Positions 36,374 to 47,278 of a DNA stretch of 64,000 nucleotides are shown in pieces. The notes below the pieces were generated by a model. The model did no database searches and was not told the DNA's origin. It saw only the letters and a program-made list of their open reading frames with translations. The DNA is from Gemmobacter lutimaris (GTDB taxonomy: Bacteria > Pseudomonadota > Alphaproteobacteria > Rhodobacterales > Rhodobacteraceae): NCBI RefSeq assembly GCF_003570715.1, contig NZ_QXXQ01000006.1, positions 1 through 64,000 on the forward strand, written 5' to 3'. Numbering within the stretch: position 1 is the stretch's first letter; the number at the start of each line of letters is the position of its first letter. Both the position numbers and the translations under genes were made by a program.

Positions 36374-39300
36374 ATGAAGATCGAGCGGAAGTTCACGACG
36401 GAAACCACCGGCGCTTATGGCGCCATGTCCTTCTCCACCACCACTTCGGAAATCCGTAACCCGGATGGCAAGGTGGTGTTCCGTAACGAGGCGGTCGAGG
36501 TGCCGGAAGGCTGGAGCCAGGTCGCCTCGGACGTGCTGGCGCAGAAATATTTCCGCAAGGCCGGGGTTCCGGCGGTCCTGAAGCGCGTGAAGGAAAAGGG
36601 TGTGCCCGAATTCCTGTGGCGCTCGGTCCCCGATACCGAGGCACTGGCCGCACTGCCTGAAGACGCCCGTTTTGGCGGCGAGACCTCGGCCAAGCAGGTC
36701 TTCGATCGTCTGGCAGGCGCCTGGGCCTACTGGGGCTGGAAGGGTGGCTATTTCACCTCTGAATCCGACGCCCGCGCCTATTATGATGAAATGCGCTTCA
36801 TGCTGGCCCGCCAGATGGCGGCGCCGAATTCGCCCCAGTGGTTCAACACCGGCCTGCATTGGGCCTATGGCATCGACGGCCCCGGTCAGGGCCATTTCTA
36901 TGTCGATTACAAATCCGGCAAGTTGACCCGCTCGGACAGCGCCTATGAACATCCGCAGCCCCATGCCTGCTTCATCCAGTCGGTCAGCGATGATCTGGTG
37001 AACGAGGGCGGCATCATGGACCTCTGGGTCCGCGAGGCGCGTCTGTTCAAATACGGCTCGGGCACCGGCACCAACTTCTCGTCGCTGCGCGGCGAGGGCG
37101 AGAAACTGTCGGGCGGCGGCAAGTCGTCGGGCCTGATGGGCTTCCTCAAGATCGGGGACCGCGCGGCGGGCGCGATCAAATCGGGCGGCACCACGCGCCG
37201 GGCCGCCAAGATGGTGATCTGCGACATGGATCACCCGGACATTGAGGAATTCATCAACTGGAAAGTCATTGAGGAGCAGAAGGTCGCCTCGCTGGTGGCC
37301 GGCTCCAAGATGCACGAACAGCACCTGAACGCGATCTTCGCCGCAATCCGTGGCTGGGACGGCAGCGTGACCGACGCCTGCGATGCGACGAAAAACGATG
37401 CGCTGAAAACCGCGATCCGTGCCGCCAAGAAGGCGATGATCCCGGAAACCTATATCAACCGCGTGCTGCAATATGCGCGGCAGGGCTTCGACAGCATCGA
37501 ATTCCCGACCTATGATACCGATTGGGATTCGGAAGCCTATATCTCGGTCTCCGGTCAGAACTCCAACAACTCGGTCCGCGTCACCGATGCTTTCCTGCGG
37601 GCGGTGAAGGACGATGCCGACTGGGCGCTGGTGCGCCGCACCGATGGCAAGACCGCCAAGACGGTGAAAGCGCGTGAGCTTTGGGATCAGGTCGGCCATG
37701 CCGCATGGGCCTGCGCCGATCCGGGCATCCAGTTCCACGATACCGTGAACGCCTGGCACACCTGCCCGGAAGATGGCCCGATCCGCGGCTCGAACCCCTG
37801 TTCGGAATACATGTTCCTCGATGACACGGCCTGCAACCTTGCCTCGATGAACCTGTTGACCTTCTTCAGCGAGGGCCGGTTCGACGCGACTGCCTATGTG
37901 CACGCCACGCGGCTCTGGACCGTGACGCTGGAAATCAGCGTTATGATGGCGCAGTTCCCGTCGAAGGAAATCGCGCAACTGTCCTATGACTTCCGCACGC
38001 TGGGCCTTGGCTATGCCAATATCGGCGGTCTGCTGATGAATATGGGTCTGGGCTACGACTCGACCGAGGGCCGCGCGCTGTGTGGGGCACTGACCGCGCT
38101 GATGACCGGCGTGACCTACGCCACCAGCGCCGAAATGGCGGGCGAGCTGGGGGCTTTCGCGGGCTACAGCCGCAATGCCGCGCATATGCTGCGCGTCATC
38201 CGCAACCACCGCCGCGCGGCCTATGGTCATGTGTCGGGCTATGAGGCCGTGAACGTCTCGCCCGTGGCGCTGGATGCCGCCAACTGCCCGGATACTGAGC
38301 TGGTGACGCTGGCGAAATCGGCATGGGATGAGGCGCTGAGCCTTGGCGAAAAGCACGGCTACCGCAACGCCCAGACCACCGTCATCGCCCCCACCGGCAC
38401 CATCGGTCTGGTGATGGATTGCGACACCACCGGGATCGAGCCGGATTTCGCGCTGGTGAAGTTCAAGAAACTGGCTGGCGGCGGTTATTTCAAGATCATC
38501 AACCAGTCGGTTCCGGCGGCGCTGGAAACGCTGGGCTATTCTTCGGGTCAGATCGCGGAAATCGTGGCCTACGCTGTGGGCCATGCCAGCCTCGGCAATT
38601 GCACCGGTATCAACCATACCGCGCTGATCGGCCACGGCTTCGGCCCGCGCGAGATCGAGAAGATCGAGGCGGCGCTGCCCTCGGCCTTCGATATCCGCTT
38701 TGTCTTCAACCAGTGGACGCTGGGCGAGGAGTTCTGCCAGCAGACCCTTGGCATCCCGGCCGACAAGCTGAACGATCCGGGTTTTGACCTGCTGCGCCAC
38801 CTTGGCTTCACCCGAGCGCAGATCGACGCGGCGAATGACCATGTTTGCGGCACCATGACGCTGGAAGGAGCGCCGTTCCTCAAGGCCGAGCACCTGCCGG
38901 TCTTCGATTGCGCCAACCCCTGCGGCAAGAAGGGCAAGCGCTTCCTGTCCGTCGAAAGCCACATCACCATGATGGCGGCGGCGCAGAGCTTCATCTCGGG
39001 CGCGATTTCCAAGACGATCAACATGCCGAATTCGGCCTCGATCGAGGAAACTCTGGCGGCTTACGAGCTGTCGCATTCGCTCGGCATCAAGGCCAATGCG
39101 CTCTATCGCGACGGGTCGAAGCTGTCGCAGCCGCTGGCCGCCGCGCTGGTCGAGGATGACGAGGAAGCCGAGGAAATCCTCGCCACCGGCACGCCGCAGG
39201 AAAAGGCTGTCGTGCTGGCCGAGAAGATCATCGAAAAGGTGATCGTGAAGGAAATCGTGCGCAGCCACCGCGAAAAGCTGCCGGAACGCCGCAAGGGCTA

Positions 39301-40063
39301 TACCCAGAAGGCGGTGGTGGGCGGCCACAAGGTCTATCTGCGCACCGGCGAATATCAGGACGGTTCGCTGGGCGAAATCTTCATCGACATGCACAAGGAA
39401 GGCGCGGGCTTCCGGGCGATGATGAACAACTTCGCCATCGCGGTCTCGGTCGGCCTGCAATATGGCGTGCCGCTGGAGGAATTTGTTGACGCCTTCACCT
39501 TCACCAAGTTCGAACCGGCGGGCATGGTGCAGGGCAATGACTCGATCAAGAACGCGACTTCGATCCTCGACTATGTGTTCCGCGAACTGGCGGTCAGCTA
39601 TCTCGACCGCACCGATCTCGCCCATGTCGCCCCGAAAGGCGCGAGTTTCGACGAACTCGGCGGGGGCGTTGCGGAAGGCAAGCGCGACACCAATCTGGAG
39701 CCGGTGAGCGAAAGCGCCGCCTCCAAATCGCTGGAAGTGCTGCGGCAGATCTCCTCGACCGGCTACCTGCGCAAGCGCCTGCCGAAAGAGCTTGTGGTGC
39801 TGCAAGGCGGCATGGGCGCCACCGCGTTGGGCGGCGATCCGGCGGCAGTCAATATGCTGATGCCCGACGCGGCCCGCGCCACCGGCACCATGGGCGCGAC
39901 GACCGCGCTGGCCTCCGGCTCGGTCTCGCTGGACGCGCGCACCAAGGCGAAGATGCAAGGCTATGAAGGCGACCCCTGCGGCGAATGCGGCAACTACACG
40001 CTGGTCCGCAACGGCACCTGCATGAAGTGCAACACCTGCGGTGGCACCAGCGGCTGTAGCTGA
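36374..40063 (+). CDS. nrdJ: B12-dependent ribonucleotide reductase, class II
   Basis: A 1229-residue adenosylcobalamin-dependent reductase making deoxyribonucleotides with or without oxygen. Motifs: [14 protein letters not shown], the active-site region [20 protein letters not shown], and [21 protein letters not shown] vitamin-B12-dependent-RNR type C-terminal part ([20 protein letters not shown]) ends in a cysteine-rich tail [20 protein letters not shown] that may bind zinc or relay electrons. Start ATG 36374 (MKIERKFT) matches the family; the upstream in-frame extension runs through non-coding sequence. Its cofactor is made by the cob genes just downstream. Confidence 0.96.
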   Translation: MKIERKFTTETTGAYGAMSFSTTTSEIRNPDGKVVFRNEAVEVPEGWSQVASDVLAQKYFRKAGVPAVLKRVKEKGVPEFLWRSVPDTEALAALPEDARFGGETSAKQVFDRLAGAWAYWGWKGGYFTSESDARAYYDEMRFMLARQMAAPNSPQWFNTGLHWAYGIDGPGQGHFYVDYKSGKLTRSDSAYEHPQPHACFIQSVSDDLVNEGGIMDLWVREARLFKYGSGTGTNFSSLRGEGEKLSGGGKSSGLMGFLKIGDRAAGAIKSGGTTRRAAKMVICDMDHPDIEEFINWKVIEEQKVASLVAGSKMHEQHLNAIFAAIRGWDGSVTDACDATKNDALKTAIRAAKKAMIPETYINRVLQYARQGFDSIEFPTYDTDWDSEAYISVSGQNSNNSVRVTDAFLRAVKDDADWALVRRTDGKTAKTVKARELWDQVGHAAWACADPGIQFHDTVNAWHTCPEDGPIRGSNPCSEYMFLDDTACNLASMNLLTFFSEGRFDATAYVHATRLWTVTLEISVMMAQFPSKEIAQLSYDFRTLGLGYANIGGLLMNMGLGYDSTEGRALCGALTALMTGVTYATSAEMAGELGAFAGYSRNAAHMLRVIRNHRRAAYGHVSGYEAVNVSPVALDAANCPDTELVTLAKSAWDEALSLGEKHGYRNAQTTVIAPTGTIGLVMDCDTTGIEPDFALVKFKKLAGGGYFKIINQSVPAALETLGYSSGQIAEIVAYAVGHASLGNCTGINHTALIGHGFGPREIEKIEAALPSAFDIRFVFNQWTLGEEFCQQTLGIPADKLNDPGFDLLRHLGFTRAQIDAANDHVCGTMTLEGAPFLKAEHLPVFDCANPCGKKGKRFLSVESHITMMAAAQSFISGAISKTINMPNSASIEETLAAYELSHSLGIKANALYRDGSKLSQPLAAALVEDDEEAEEILATGTPQEKAVVLAEKIIEKVIVKEIVRSHREKLPERRKGYTQKAVVGGHKVYLRTGEYQDGSLGEIFIDMHKEGAGFRAMMNNFAIAVSVGLQYGVPLEEFVDAFTFTKFEPAGMVQGNDSIKNATSILDYVFRELAVSYLDRTDLAHVAPKGASFDELGGGVAEGKRDTNLEPVSESAASKSLEVLRQISSTGYLRKRLPKELVVLQGGMGATALGGDPAAVNMLMPDAARATGTMGATTALASGSVSLDARTKAKMQGYEGDPCGECGNYTLVRNGTCMKCNTCGGTSGCS

Positions 40064-40075
40064 GGAATTGGAGTT

Positions 40076-40103
40076 GGGGCGCGACGTGCCAGCGTCGCGC
40101 CCC
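40076..40103 (+). terminator. Probable terminator of nrdJ
   Basis: An 11-bp stem GGGGCGCGACG with CGTCGCGCCCC, loop TGCCAG, starts 13 bases after the nrdJ stop. The T-run after it is poor (GGCTTTC). Confidence 0.65.
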
Positions 40104-40267
40104 GGCTTTCAGGCGAGCTAGAGACTGGCCTGAAGAACGAGCGCCAACAAAGTGGCTGTAGAGCCATATGGGGAGGTTTGGCTCGTTTCAATGGTCTCAT
40201 CACCCTTCCACAGGTTTGCCCAACCTTTTGTGTGGGACGCTGTGGATAAAGATGAAAGGGCGCCATC

Positions 40268-40612
40268 ATGGCTGCACTCTACGGCACCTGTTGGGTCGAA
40301 TTTAACAGCAATATCGGCACCTCCGGGTTTGGCACGATCCAAGTGGATCGGAGCAGAATTTGGGGTGGTGATGGAGGCTACATCTACCGTGGTCACATGG
40401 ATTGTCGTGGCGGCCTCTATTTGGGCCGGGTTGCGGTGATCCGGGTTGATCCTGATGCGAGGTCGATATTCGGACCAGTTGAGCGGTTCGAATTGAAAAT
40501 CTCCGGTCGCGCCGATGGAAATGGCTTTTCATTCTCTGGCTGTGCCATCGGCTTTGAAACGATGCGCGTCAGGTTTCGTATGCGCACTGCGACGCGGCTG
40601 GCGGCCGAATAG
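40268..40612 (+). CDS. GrlR-like small beta-barrel protein
   Basis: A 114-residue protein. The N-terminal YGTCWVEFNSNIGTSGFGTI and the motif GGDGGYIYRGHMDCRGG resemble GrlR, the negative regulator of enteropathogen type III secretion, and its wider family of small beta-barrel proteins. The second half, DPDARSIFGPVERFELKISG and GNGFSFSGCAIGF, also fits this pattern. No type III genes lie nearby, so a GrlR role is not implied. It lies alone between nrdJ and the cob genes. A DnaA-box-like TTATCCACA lies on the minus strand at 40241-40249. Confidence 0.65.
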   Translation: MAALYGTCWVEFNSNIGTSGFGTIQVDRSRIWGGDGGYIYRGHMDCRGGLYLGRVAVIRVDPDARSIFGPVERFELKISGRADGNGFSFSGCAIGFETMRVRFRMRTATRLAAE

Positions 40613-40704
40613 ATGGCCGTAGCTCGTAATGTCAGCCACTTCACTCGAAAGGGCGCGGCCTGCTCCGCGTCCTTAATCTTTCTGCGCTAAGGTCGCGCAT
40701 TTCC

Positions 40705-41424
40705 TCACCCCTCCGCCAGCGGCCCGTAAAGGATCAGCGCCGGGCTGGTGCTCTCGGCGCCGTCCAGATGGGCGGCGAGGCGGGCGACGGTGAAGCGTTC
40801 CAGCTGTTCCTCGGCGGTGCTGACGCCATGGGCCAGCAGCGCGGGCGTCTCGGGTGGCAGGCCATGGGCGATCAGCGCGGCGGCCAGTTCGGGGAAGGTG
40901 CGCTTGCCCATGTAGATCACTGTCGTCGCGCCGGGGTCGGCCAGCGCGGGCCAGTTCAGCGTTTCGGGCAGGCCGCCTGTCACATCGGCGCCGGTCAGGA
41001 ACTGCACCCGCCGCGCGGTCAGCCGCCGGGTCAGCGGGATCGCCGCCGCCGCCGCCGCGGCCGAAGCCGAGGTGACGCCGGGCACGATCTCGAACCCGAT
41101 GCCCGCGTCGCGCAGCGCGGTCATTTCTTCTTCCAGCCGCCCGAAGATGCCCGCATCGCCGGATTTCAGCCGCACCACCTGCGCGCCCGCCTGCGCGTAA
41201 TCGACCAGCAGCCGGTTCACATGCTCCTGCCGGGCCGAGGGCCGCCCGGCGCGCTTGCCGACCGAGACCAGATCGGCGTCGGCCCGCGCCAGATCGAGGA
41301 TCGGCCCCGAGGACAGGTCGTCATACAGCACCACATCGGCGGTCCCGAGCCGTTTCACCGCCTTCACGGTCATCAGCTCCGGGTCGCCGGGGCCAGAGGA
41401 TACGAAGGTGACGAAGCCGGTCAT
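40705..41424 (-). CDS. cobA: Uroporphyrinogen-III C-methyltransferase
   Basis: A 239-residue SUMT that methylates uroporphyrinogen III at C2 and C7 to give precorrin-2, the entry to cobalamin (and siroheme). Signature regions are VSSGPGDPELMTVKAVKRL, RAGRPSARQEHVNRLLV and VVRLKSGDAGIFGRLEEE, with VIYMGKRTFPELAA at the SAM site. No fused siroheme domain. Last of five genes L-E-M-B-A, each coupled by a four-base ATGA overlap. Confidence 0.95.
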   Translation of the reverse strand: MTGFVTFVSSGPGDPELMTVKAVKRLGTADVVLYDDLSSGPILDLARADADLVSVGKRAGRPSARQEHVNRLLVDYAQAGAQVVRLKSGDAGIFGRLEEEMTALRDAGIGFEIVPGVTSASAAAAAAAIPLTRRLTARRVQFLTGADVTGGLPETLNWPALADPGATTVIYMGKRTFPELAAALIAHGLPPETPALLAHGVSTAEEQLERFTVARLAAHLDGAESTSPALILYGPLAEG

Positions 41425-42734
41425 GTCGCTTCTCCGATCAGGTGGAAATAGGTGCCGCTGGCCAGCCCCCGGCGCGATCCGGTTTCCGGGACAGCGGCGC
41501 CGGTGGCATCCTCGACTTGGGCGAGCGGCATATCGGGTTGCGCGAGGATGGTCGAGTAGTGAAATTCATGCCCGCGCAGCCTTGTGCCTTTGGCCATGCC
41601 GGGCATCGCCGCCTCCAGCCGTGCAAGGCGATAGCCCAAGTGCATCCTGCGCTTTTCATACGAGGTTTCAAGGCCCAGCAACCCCGCCATGCGATGCTGT
41701 TGGCCCTTGGCATCGACCAGACCGGCGCCCATCGCCATATAGCCCCCGCATTCGCCATGCACCGGGCGCGTGGCGGCGAAGGCGGTCAGGCGGGCGCGGA
41801 AATGCTCTGCCGCTGCCAGCGCGCCTGCATGCAGTTCGGGGTAGCCGCCGGGCAGCCAGCAGGCGGTGGCGCTGTCATCGGGGCCTTCATCGGCGAGGGG
41901 CGAGAAGGGCAGGATCTCGGCCCCCTGCGCACGCCAGTCGGCCAGAAGATGCGGATAGATGAAGGAAAACGCCGCATCCTGCGCCAGCGCGATGCGCTGG
42001 CCGGGGGGGGCCATGCGGCGGGCGGTGCCGGGCAGGGTGCGGGTCGCCGCGGCGGCGCGGCGGATCGCGTCAAGGTCGCAATGCGCGGCGATGAAGGCCC
42101 CGGCCTCGTCAAGGATGCGGTGCAGACCGGCGGTCTCGCCCGCCTGCACCAGCCCCAGATGACGTTCCGGCAGTTCGATCGTGGCGCGGCGCGGCAGCGC
42201 ACCCAGCACGGCCACGCCATGCGCCGCCATCCCGTCGCGGATCAGCGCCTCGTGCCGGGGCGAGGCCACGCGGTTCAGGATCACCCCGGCAATCCTGAGC
42301 CCCGGCCGCATCGCACGAAACCCGAGCGCCGTGGCCGTCGCGCTTTGCGCCTGACCGGAGGTGTCGATCACCAGCACCACCGGCCAACCCGTCAGTTCCG
42401 CCAGATCGGCACTGGCGCCGATGCCGGTTTCCCCCGCTGCCGCCACCCCGTCGCACAGACCCATCGAACCTTCGGCCAGCACAAGATCGGCGCCAGTCGC
42501 CGCCGCCAGCAGCGCGCCGATGCGCGGCGCGGGCATGGCCCAGGTATCAAGGTTCACCGAAACCCGGCCCGAGGCGGCGGTGTGAAAGGCGGGGTCGATG
42601 TAATCGGGCCCGCTTTTGAACGGCTGCACCTCCAGCCCGGCGGCACGGAATGCGGCCAGCAGCCCAAGCGTCACCGTTGTCTTGCCGGTGCCCGAGGCGG
42701 GGGCCGAGATAATGAGACCGGGGGGCAGCATCAC
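41421..42734 (-). CDS. cobB: Hydrogenobyrinic/cobyrinic acid a,c-diamide synthase
   Basis: A 437-residue glutamine-dependent amidotransferase that amidates the a and c side chains of hydrogenobyrinic acid. N-terminal synthetase domain: P-loop [19 protein letters not shown] and [14 protein letters not shown]-terminal glutaminase domain: nucleophilic Cys in [11 protein letters not shown]. In the aerobic route it acts before cobalt insertion by CobNST. Coupled to cobM and cobA by ATGA overlaps. Confidence 0.95.
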   Translation of the reverse strand: MMLPPGLIISAPASGTGKTTVTLGLLAAFRAAGLEVQPFKSGPDYIDPAFHTAASGRVSVNLDTWAMPAPRIGALLAAATGADLVLAEGSMGLCDGVAAAGETGIGASADLAELTGWPVVLVIDTSGQAQSATATALGFRAMRPGLRIAGVILNRVASPRHEALIRDGMAAHGVAVLGALPRRATIELPERHLGLVQAGETAGLHRILDEAGAFIAAHCDLDAIRRAAAATRTLPGTARRMAPPGQRIALAQDAAFSFIYPHLLADWRAQGAEILPFSPLADEGPDDSATACWLPGGYPELHAGALAAAEHFRARLTAFAATRPVHGECGGYMAMGAGLVDAKGQQHRMAGLLGLETSYEKRRMHLGYRLARLEAAMPGMAKGTRLRGHEFHYSTILAQPDMPLAQVEDATGAAVPETGSRRGLASGTYFHLIGEAT

Positions 42735-43513
42735 GTGCCTTCGGGAAAGCGCGGATGGGTGCCGACCGGGCGATAGCGGCGGTCGTAGTCGCCTGCATAA
42801 AGACGACTTTCGTCAAATCCCTCGGCTGCCAGCGCGGGGCCGACGAGGATCAGCGCCGTGCGCTCCATCTCTGCCCCAACGGCGGTTTCCAGCGTGGAAA
42901 GCGTGGCGCGGACGATACACTGGTCTGGCCAGCTTGCGCGCCAGACCACGGCGACCGGGCAATCGTTTCCGTAATGCGGTGACAGGGTTTCCACCACGGT
43001 TTCAAGTACATGCACCGACAGGTGAATGGCCAGCGTCGCGCCGGTGCGGGCAAAGTTTTCCAGCGCCTCGCCCTCGGGCATGGCGGTGGCACGGCCCGAG
43101 GTGCGGGTCAGCACCACCGATTGCGCGACACCCGGCAGCGTGAGTTCCGTGCCCAAAGCCGCAGCCGCAGCGGCGAAGCTGGGCACGCCGGGCGTCACGT
43201 CATAGGGGATGCCAAGGACGCGCAACCGGCGAAGCTGCTCCCCCATTGCCGACCAGACCGACAGGTCGCCCGAATGCAGCCGCGCGACATCGTGACCTTC
43301 GGCATGGGCGGCAGCGATCTCGGCCATGATTTCGTCAAGGCTCAGCGGTGCGGTGTTCACGATCCGCGCGCCGGAGGGGCAGTGGCTCAGCAGTGCCTCA
43401 GGCACCAGACTGCCCGCATAAAGACAGACCGGGCAGGCCGCGATCAGGTCGCGGCCGCGCAGGGTGATCAGGTCGGCCGCGCCGGGGCCTGCGCCGATGA
43501 AATGGACGGTCAT
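42731..43513 (-). CDS. cobM: Precorrin-4 C11-methyltransferase
   Basis: A 260-residue SAM-dependent methyltransferase that converts precorrin-4 to precorrin-5. The tetrapyrrole methylase motifs [52 protein letters not shown] and [15 protein letters not shown] are present. Start at ATG 43513 matches the family N-terminus. Overlaps cobE by four bases. Confidence 0.95.
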   Translation of the reverse strand: MTVHFIGAGPGAADLITLRGRDLIAACPVCLYAGSLVPEALLSHCPSGARIVNTAPLSLDEIMAEIAAAHAEGHDVARLHSGDLSVWSAMGEQLRRLRVLGIPYDVTPGVPSFAAAAAALGTELTLPGVAQSVVLTRTSGRATAMPEGEALENFARTGATLAIHLSVHVLETVVETLSPHYGNDCPVAVVWRASWPDQCIVRATLSTLETAVGAEMERTALILVGPALAAEGFDESRLYAGDYDRRYRPVGTHPRFPEGT

Positions 43514-43854
43514 GCGGGGGTTCCTTGGGCAAGGGCCAGCGTCACGCGCCCGCCGGGGGCAACAAGACGCGGGCAGATCAGGATGGCGCCGGGGCCAGCG
43601 GCGGCAAGGGCTGCGGCCTCGGCGACCGAGCCCGCACCATAGCGCGCGGGCTGGCGGGGCGAGGGGGTTTGGGTCGCCTGCACACGCAGGGCCGCCAGCG
43701 GCACGGCGATGACGGCGCGCCCGGCCAGCGCGGGATGCGCGGCCTTGTCCTCGGGCAGGGCGAGCATTTGTGGCGCGCAAGGTGCCAGCGCCAGTGCGGC
43801 CGCGAGGTCGGCCTCGGTGGCTGTGCGGCGCAATCCGATTCCGGCGACGATCAT
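43510..43854 (-). CDS. cobE: Cobalamin biosynthesis protein CobE/CbiG C-terminal type
   Basis: A 114-residue protein like CobE, which corresponds to the C-terminal domain of CbiG. It begins [20 protein letters not shown], a pattern shared with CbiG C-domains, and contains [20 protein letters not shown]. CobE is needed for cobalamin synthesis but its exact step is unclear. It overlaps cobL and cobM by four bases each. The start at ATG 43854 fits the family better than ATG 43869. Confidence 0.85.
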   Translation of the reverse strand: MIVAGIGLRRTATEADLAAALALAPCAPQMLALPEDKAAHPALAGRAVIAVPLAALRVQATQTPSPRQPARYGAGSVAEAAALAAAGPGAILICPRLVAPGGRVTLALAQGTPA

Positions 43855-45014
43855 CGCGTGACGCTCCATTGCACCACGGGGCGGGCGGCCTGCCAGTCGC
43901 GGAAAGCACCAAGGCGGCCGCTTTGCGCGAGGTCAATGCGCATGAGGCCGCCGCCGTGGGTGGCATGGGCCGCGTAAAGCGTGGCCTCGGTTTCCAGCGT
44001 CACCGCATTGGCCACCAGCCTTGTGCCCTCGGGCAGTTGCGCCCAGAGCCGTGTCAGCAGATCGGGCGTCAGCCCGCCGCCGATGAACACCGCATCGGGG
44101 CGCGGCAGGTCCGCGATCCGTTCGGCGCTGTCGCCATGATGGGCGTCCAGGCGATGGGTCAGACCGAAGTTTTCGGCATTTGCGCGGATGTTCGGCAGCC
44201 GGTCGGCGCGGGCCTCTACCGCCGAGGCGCTGCCCCCCGCAAGGCACCATTCAACCGAAACCGAGCCGGACCCGGCACCCAGATCCCACAGATGGTCCCC
44301 CGCGCGCGGTGCCAGCGCGGCCAGCGTCAGCGCCCGCACCGGGGCCTTGGTGATCTGGCCATCGCTTTGGAACAGCGTATCAGGCAGGCCGGGTGTGCGC
44401 GGCAGGCCGGGGTCGTGCGCCTCGATGGCTGCCAGAAGGGGGGCTTCGGGGGCGCCAGACGGTGCAGGGCCGATACGCTCCTGCGGGCCGCCAAGCCTTT
44501 CCAGCAGAGTGACGCGGGCGTTGGGATGGCCGTTGGCGGTCAGCCAGTCGCAAAGCCCGGTCGCCGCCGCGCCGTCGCGCAGGGTGACCAGCGCGCGGGT
44601 GCCGCGTGTCAGCAGCGGTCGCAGCCGGGCGCAGGGCGCGGCGTGAAGGCCGAGGCAAAGCACCTCCTCCATGCGCCAGCCGAGCCGGTTGCAGGCCAGT
44701 TGAAAGGACGAGGGCGTGGGGTGGCTGACCCATTCTCCGGGCGCAAGGTCGCGGATCAGGCTGCCGCCCGCGCCATGCCAGAACGGATCGCCCGAGGCCA
44801 GAACCACGGTGCGCCGCCCGCGCGCCGCCAGCACCGGGGCGGTGGAAAACGGCACCGGCCAGGCCACGCCGCGCCCGCCCGCCTGCACCAGCGCAAGATG
44901 GCGCGGCCCGCCGATGATGATTTCCGCCACATCTAGGAGGTCACGGCTTGCGGCGGGCAGCCCGTCAAGGCCATCTTCGCCCAGACCGAGGATATGGAGC
45001 CAGGGATCAGCCAT
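43851..45014 (-). CDS. cobL: Precorrin-6Y C5,15-methyltransferase (decarboxylating)
   Basis: A 387-residue two-domain enzyme. The N-terminal CbiE-like methylase ([34 protein letters not shown]) methylates C5; the C-terminal CbiT-like domain ([19 protein letters not shown]) decarboxylates and methylates C15, giving precorrin-8X. Its ATG (45014-45012) overlaps the divergent cobK ATG (45013-45015) in the palindrome CATG. First gene of the L-E-M-B-A run. Confidence 0.95.
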   Translation of the reverse strand: MADPWLHILGLGEDGLDGLPAASRDLLDVAEIIIGGPRHLALVQAGGRGVAWPVPFSTAPVLAARGRRTVVLASGDPFWHGAGGSLIRDLAPGEWVSHPTPSSFQLACNRLGWRMEEVLCLGLHAAPCARLRPLLTRGTRALVTLRDGAAATGLCDWLTANGHPNARVTLLERLGGPQERIGPAPSGAPEAPLLAAIEAHDPGLPRTPGLPDTLFQSDGQITKAPVRALTLAALAPRAGDHLWDLGAGSGSVSVEWCLAGGSASAVEARADRLPNIRANAENFGLTHRLDAHHGDSAERIADLPRPDAVFIGGGLTPDLLTRLWAQLPEGTRLVANAVTLETEATLYAAHATHGGGLMRIDLAQSGRLGAFRDWQAARPVVQWSVTR

Positions 45015-45741
45015 GACGCGCATTCTTCTTCTGGGCGGCACCACCGAGGCCAGCGCCCTTGCGCGGGCCTTGGCCGAGACCGGGGCGGATGCGGTGTTTT
45101 CCTATGCCGGTCGCACCGATGCCCCTTTGGCCCAGCCCCTGCCGACCCGTGTGGGGGGCTTTGGCGGGGCTGAAGGGCTGGCGGCCTGGCTGCGGGCCGA
45201 GGAGATCACGCATGTGATCGACGCGACCCATCCCTTCGCGGCGCAAATGAGCCGTAATGCCGTCACGGCCTGCGCAGCCACAGGCGTTGCGCTGGCCGCG
45301 CTGGAGCGTCCGGCATGGCAGGCCGGGCCGGGCGACCGCTGGACCTGCGTGCCCGATCTGGCGGGAGCGGTGGCAGCGCTGCCCGCGACGGGCGCGCGGG
45401 TGTTTCTGGCGATCGGCAAGCAGCATGTCGCGGATTTCGCCGGGAAACCCGGCAATCACTATCTGCTGCGGCTGGTCGATCCGCCGGGCGCGCTGCCGCT
45501 GCCCGATGCGACGGCTGTGGTGGCGCGCGGTCCCTTCGATCTGGCGGGCGATCTGGCCTTGATGCGGGCTCATCGCATCACCCATGTCGTCGCCAAGAAT
45601 GCCGGGGGCAGCGGGGCGCGCGCGAAGCTCGATGCCGCGCGGGACCTGGGTTTGCCGGTGGTGATGATCGACCGGCCCGCGATCCCGCCGCGCGCGCGGT
45701 TCGGCGATGTCGCGAGCGTCATGGGCTGGCTGCCGCGCTGA
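45013..45741 (+). CDS. cobK: Precorrin-6A reductase
   Basis: A 242-residue NADPH-dependent reductase that converts precorrin-6A to precorrin-6B. Family features: LLLGGTTEASALARALAE, THVIDATHPFAAQMSRNAVT, FLAIGKQHVADFA, and VAKNAGGSGARAKLDAARDL near the C-terminus. It is the only plus-strand gene inside this part of the cluster and starts two bases into the cobL start codon on the other strand. A post-stop repeat lies between it and the convergent cobJ. Confidence 0.95.
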   Translation: MTRILLLGGTTEASALARALAETGADAVFSYAGRTDAPLAQPLPTRVGGFGGAEGLAAWLRAEEITHVIDATHPFAAQMSRNAVTACAATGVALAALERPAWQAGPGDRWTCVPDLAGAVAALPATGARVFLAIGKQHVADFAGKPGNHYLLRLVDPPGALPLPDATAVVARGPFDLAGDLALMRAHRITHVVAKNAGGSGARAKLDAARDLGLPVVMIDRPAIPPRARFGDVASVMGWLPR

Positions 45742-45772
45742 CCCGACTGGCGCGCCGGTGGCGGGGACAGGA

Positions 45773-45807
45773 TGCCTCCGGCGGGGATATTTGGGCCAAG
45801 ATAAAGG
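45773..45807 (+). repeat. Post-stop repeat, copy 2
   Basis: GCCTCCGGCGGGGATATTTG followed by GGCCAAGATAAAG. It lies 31 bases after the cobK stop, in the 80-base gap between cobK and the convergent cobJ. Same layout and orientation relative to its upstream stop codon as copies 1, 3 and 4. Confidence 0.75.
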
Positions 45808-45821
45808 CAGGGCGCGGGGCA

Positions 45822-46553
45822 TCAGGCGGACCTTGGCGTGTAGACGTAGGGGCCGATGCGGCGGGTGGCCGAATTGCCGACCAGAACGACCGTGCGCATG
45901 TCGGCCATATCCTCGGTCGCCTCGGCCAGCGTGACGGTGCGGAGGTGCTGTTCCGGCGTCGAAACCGCGCGGGCGAAGGTGATGATCCGCGTGGGTTCGC
46001 AGCTTTCGCGCAGGATCTCCAGCACGCGGGCGAATTGATGCGGGCGGGATTTTGACCGGGGGTTGTAGAAGGCCATGGCGAAATCCGCCTCGGCGGCAAG
46101 CCGCAGGCGGCGTTCGACCAGCGCGAAGGGCTTGAGGTTGTCGCTGAGGTTGATGGCGCAGAAATCATGCCCCAAGGGCGCCCCGGCGGCGGCGGCGGCG
46201 GCGAGCATCGCCGTGATGCCGGGCAGCACGGTCACCGGCACCTGCGCAAGGTCGGGCCGCGCCTCCAGCGCCTCGAATACCGCGCTGGCCATGGCGAAAA
46301 CCCCCGGATCGCCAGAGGAAACCACGACGACCCGCGCGCCCTTTGCCGCCATTTCAAGCGCATGGGTGGCACGGTCCAGCTCTACCCGGTTGTCGGAAGG
46401 GTGCAGAGTCAGGCCCGGACGCGGCGTCACGCGGGCGACGTAGGGGATATAGCCCACCACATCGGTGGCCTGTTTCAGCGCCGCCGCGACCTCGGGCGTC
46501 ACTTTCGCGCTGTCTCCGGGGCCAAGCCCCGCAATGATGACCGCGCCGGTCAT
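45822..46553 (-). CDS. cobJ: Precorrin-3B C17-methyltransferase
   Basis: A 243-residue ring-contracting methyltransferase that turns precorrin-3B into precorrin-4. Motifs: [72 protein letters not shown] and AFYNPRSKSRPHQF. Start ATG 46553 overlaps the cobI stop. Last gene of the riboswitch-led operon. Confidence 0.95.
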   Translation of the reverse strand: MTGAVIIAGLGPGDSAKVTPEVAAALKQATDVVGYIPYVARVTPRPGLTLHPSDNRVELDRATHALEMAAKGARVVVVSSGDPGVFAMASAVFEALEARPDLAQVPVTVLPGITAMLAAAAAAGAPLGHDFCAINLSDNLKPFALVERRLRLAAEADFAMAFYNPRSKSRPHQFARVLEILRESCEPTRIITFARAVSTPEQHLRTVTLAEATEDMADMRTVVLVGNSATRRIGPYVYTPRSA

Positions 46554-47275
46554 TCCGCGATCTCCGGCCGGCGGCCATGGCCATGAACCAGCACGACGGC
46601 GAAATAGGGGCAATCGGCGGTATCCACCTCGGCCAGCGGCGCGATGCGCTGGCCCGGCATGGTGCCGCGTTCGACCAGCCAGGCCTCGGACAGGCGGCCC
46701 GCGCTTTCCAGCGCGCGGCGGATCTTCGGCAGGTTACGCCCGGTCTTCATCACCGCCAGCGCATCGGCGCGCTGCATATGCGCCACCAGATCGGGCTCGG
46801 GCAGGGTGCCCATCAGCACGCTCAGCACATCGTCGCCCCAGGTGATGGGCTGGCCGGTGGCATGCCAGCAGCCCGCCATGCCGGTGATGCCGGGGATCAC
46901 GCTGACCTCCACCCGATCCTTCAGCCGGGCATAGAGATGCATGAACGATCCATAGAAGAAGGGGTCGCCCTCGCAGAGCACGACTACCTCGCCGGGCAGG
47001 CTGGCCAGACGGTCGGCCCAGATGTCATAGAACCGCGCCAGCGCCTCGATGTAAGCGGGGCTGTCGAAGGGCAGTTCGGTGGTGACCGGATATTCCATCG
47101 CATATTCGGTGACACCGGGGGCAAGCATCCCCTCGACGATGCTGCGCGCCTGACCGCGCCGCCCGGCCTTGCGGAAATAGGCGATCTGCGCCGCGCCGCG
47201 CAACGCGCGGTCGGCACGGACCGAGATCAGATCAGGGTCGCCGGGGCCAAGCCCGGCACAGATGATGCGGGCCAT
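46550..47275 (-). CDS. cobI: Precorrin-2 C20-methyltransferase
   Basis: A 241-residue methyltransferase making precorrin-3A from precorrin-2. It starts MARIICAGLGPGDPDLISVR and contains VVVLCEGDPFFYGSFMHLYARL, VIPGITGMAGCWHATGQPI and VMKTGRNLPKIRRALE, all typical of CobI/CbiL. Three bases separate it from cobH and it overlaps cobJ by four. Confidence 0.95.
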   Translation of the reverse strand: MARIICAGLGPGDPDLISVRADRALRGAAQIAYFRKAGRRGQARSIVEGMLAPGVTEYAMEYPVTTELPFDSPAYIEALARFYDIWADRLASLPGEVVVLCEGDPFFYGSFMHLYARLKDRVEVSVIPGITGMAGCWHATGQPITWGDDVLSVLMGTLPEPDLVAHMQRADALAVMKTGRNLPKIRRALESAGRLSEAWLVERGTMPGQRIAPLAEVDTADCPYFAVVLVHGHGRRPEIAE

Positions 47276-47278
47276 GGC

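Noticed and set aside
36107-39958. A 1283-residue open frame antisense to nrdJ
   Set aside because: It is a by-product of high GC and codon bias opposite a well-supported gene. It is basic and Arg/His-rich, with no family motifs and no ribosome binding site.
40118-40439. Overlapping ORFs on both strands between nrdJ and the GrlR-like gene
   Set aside because: They overlap each other and the GrlR-like gene, and neither shows motifs or a good ribosome binding site.
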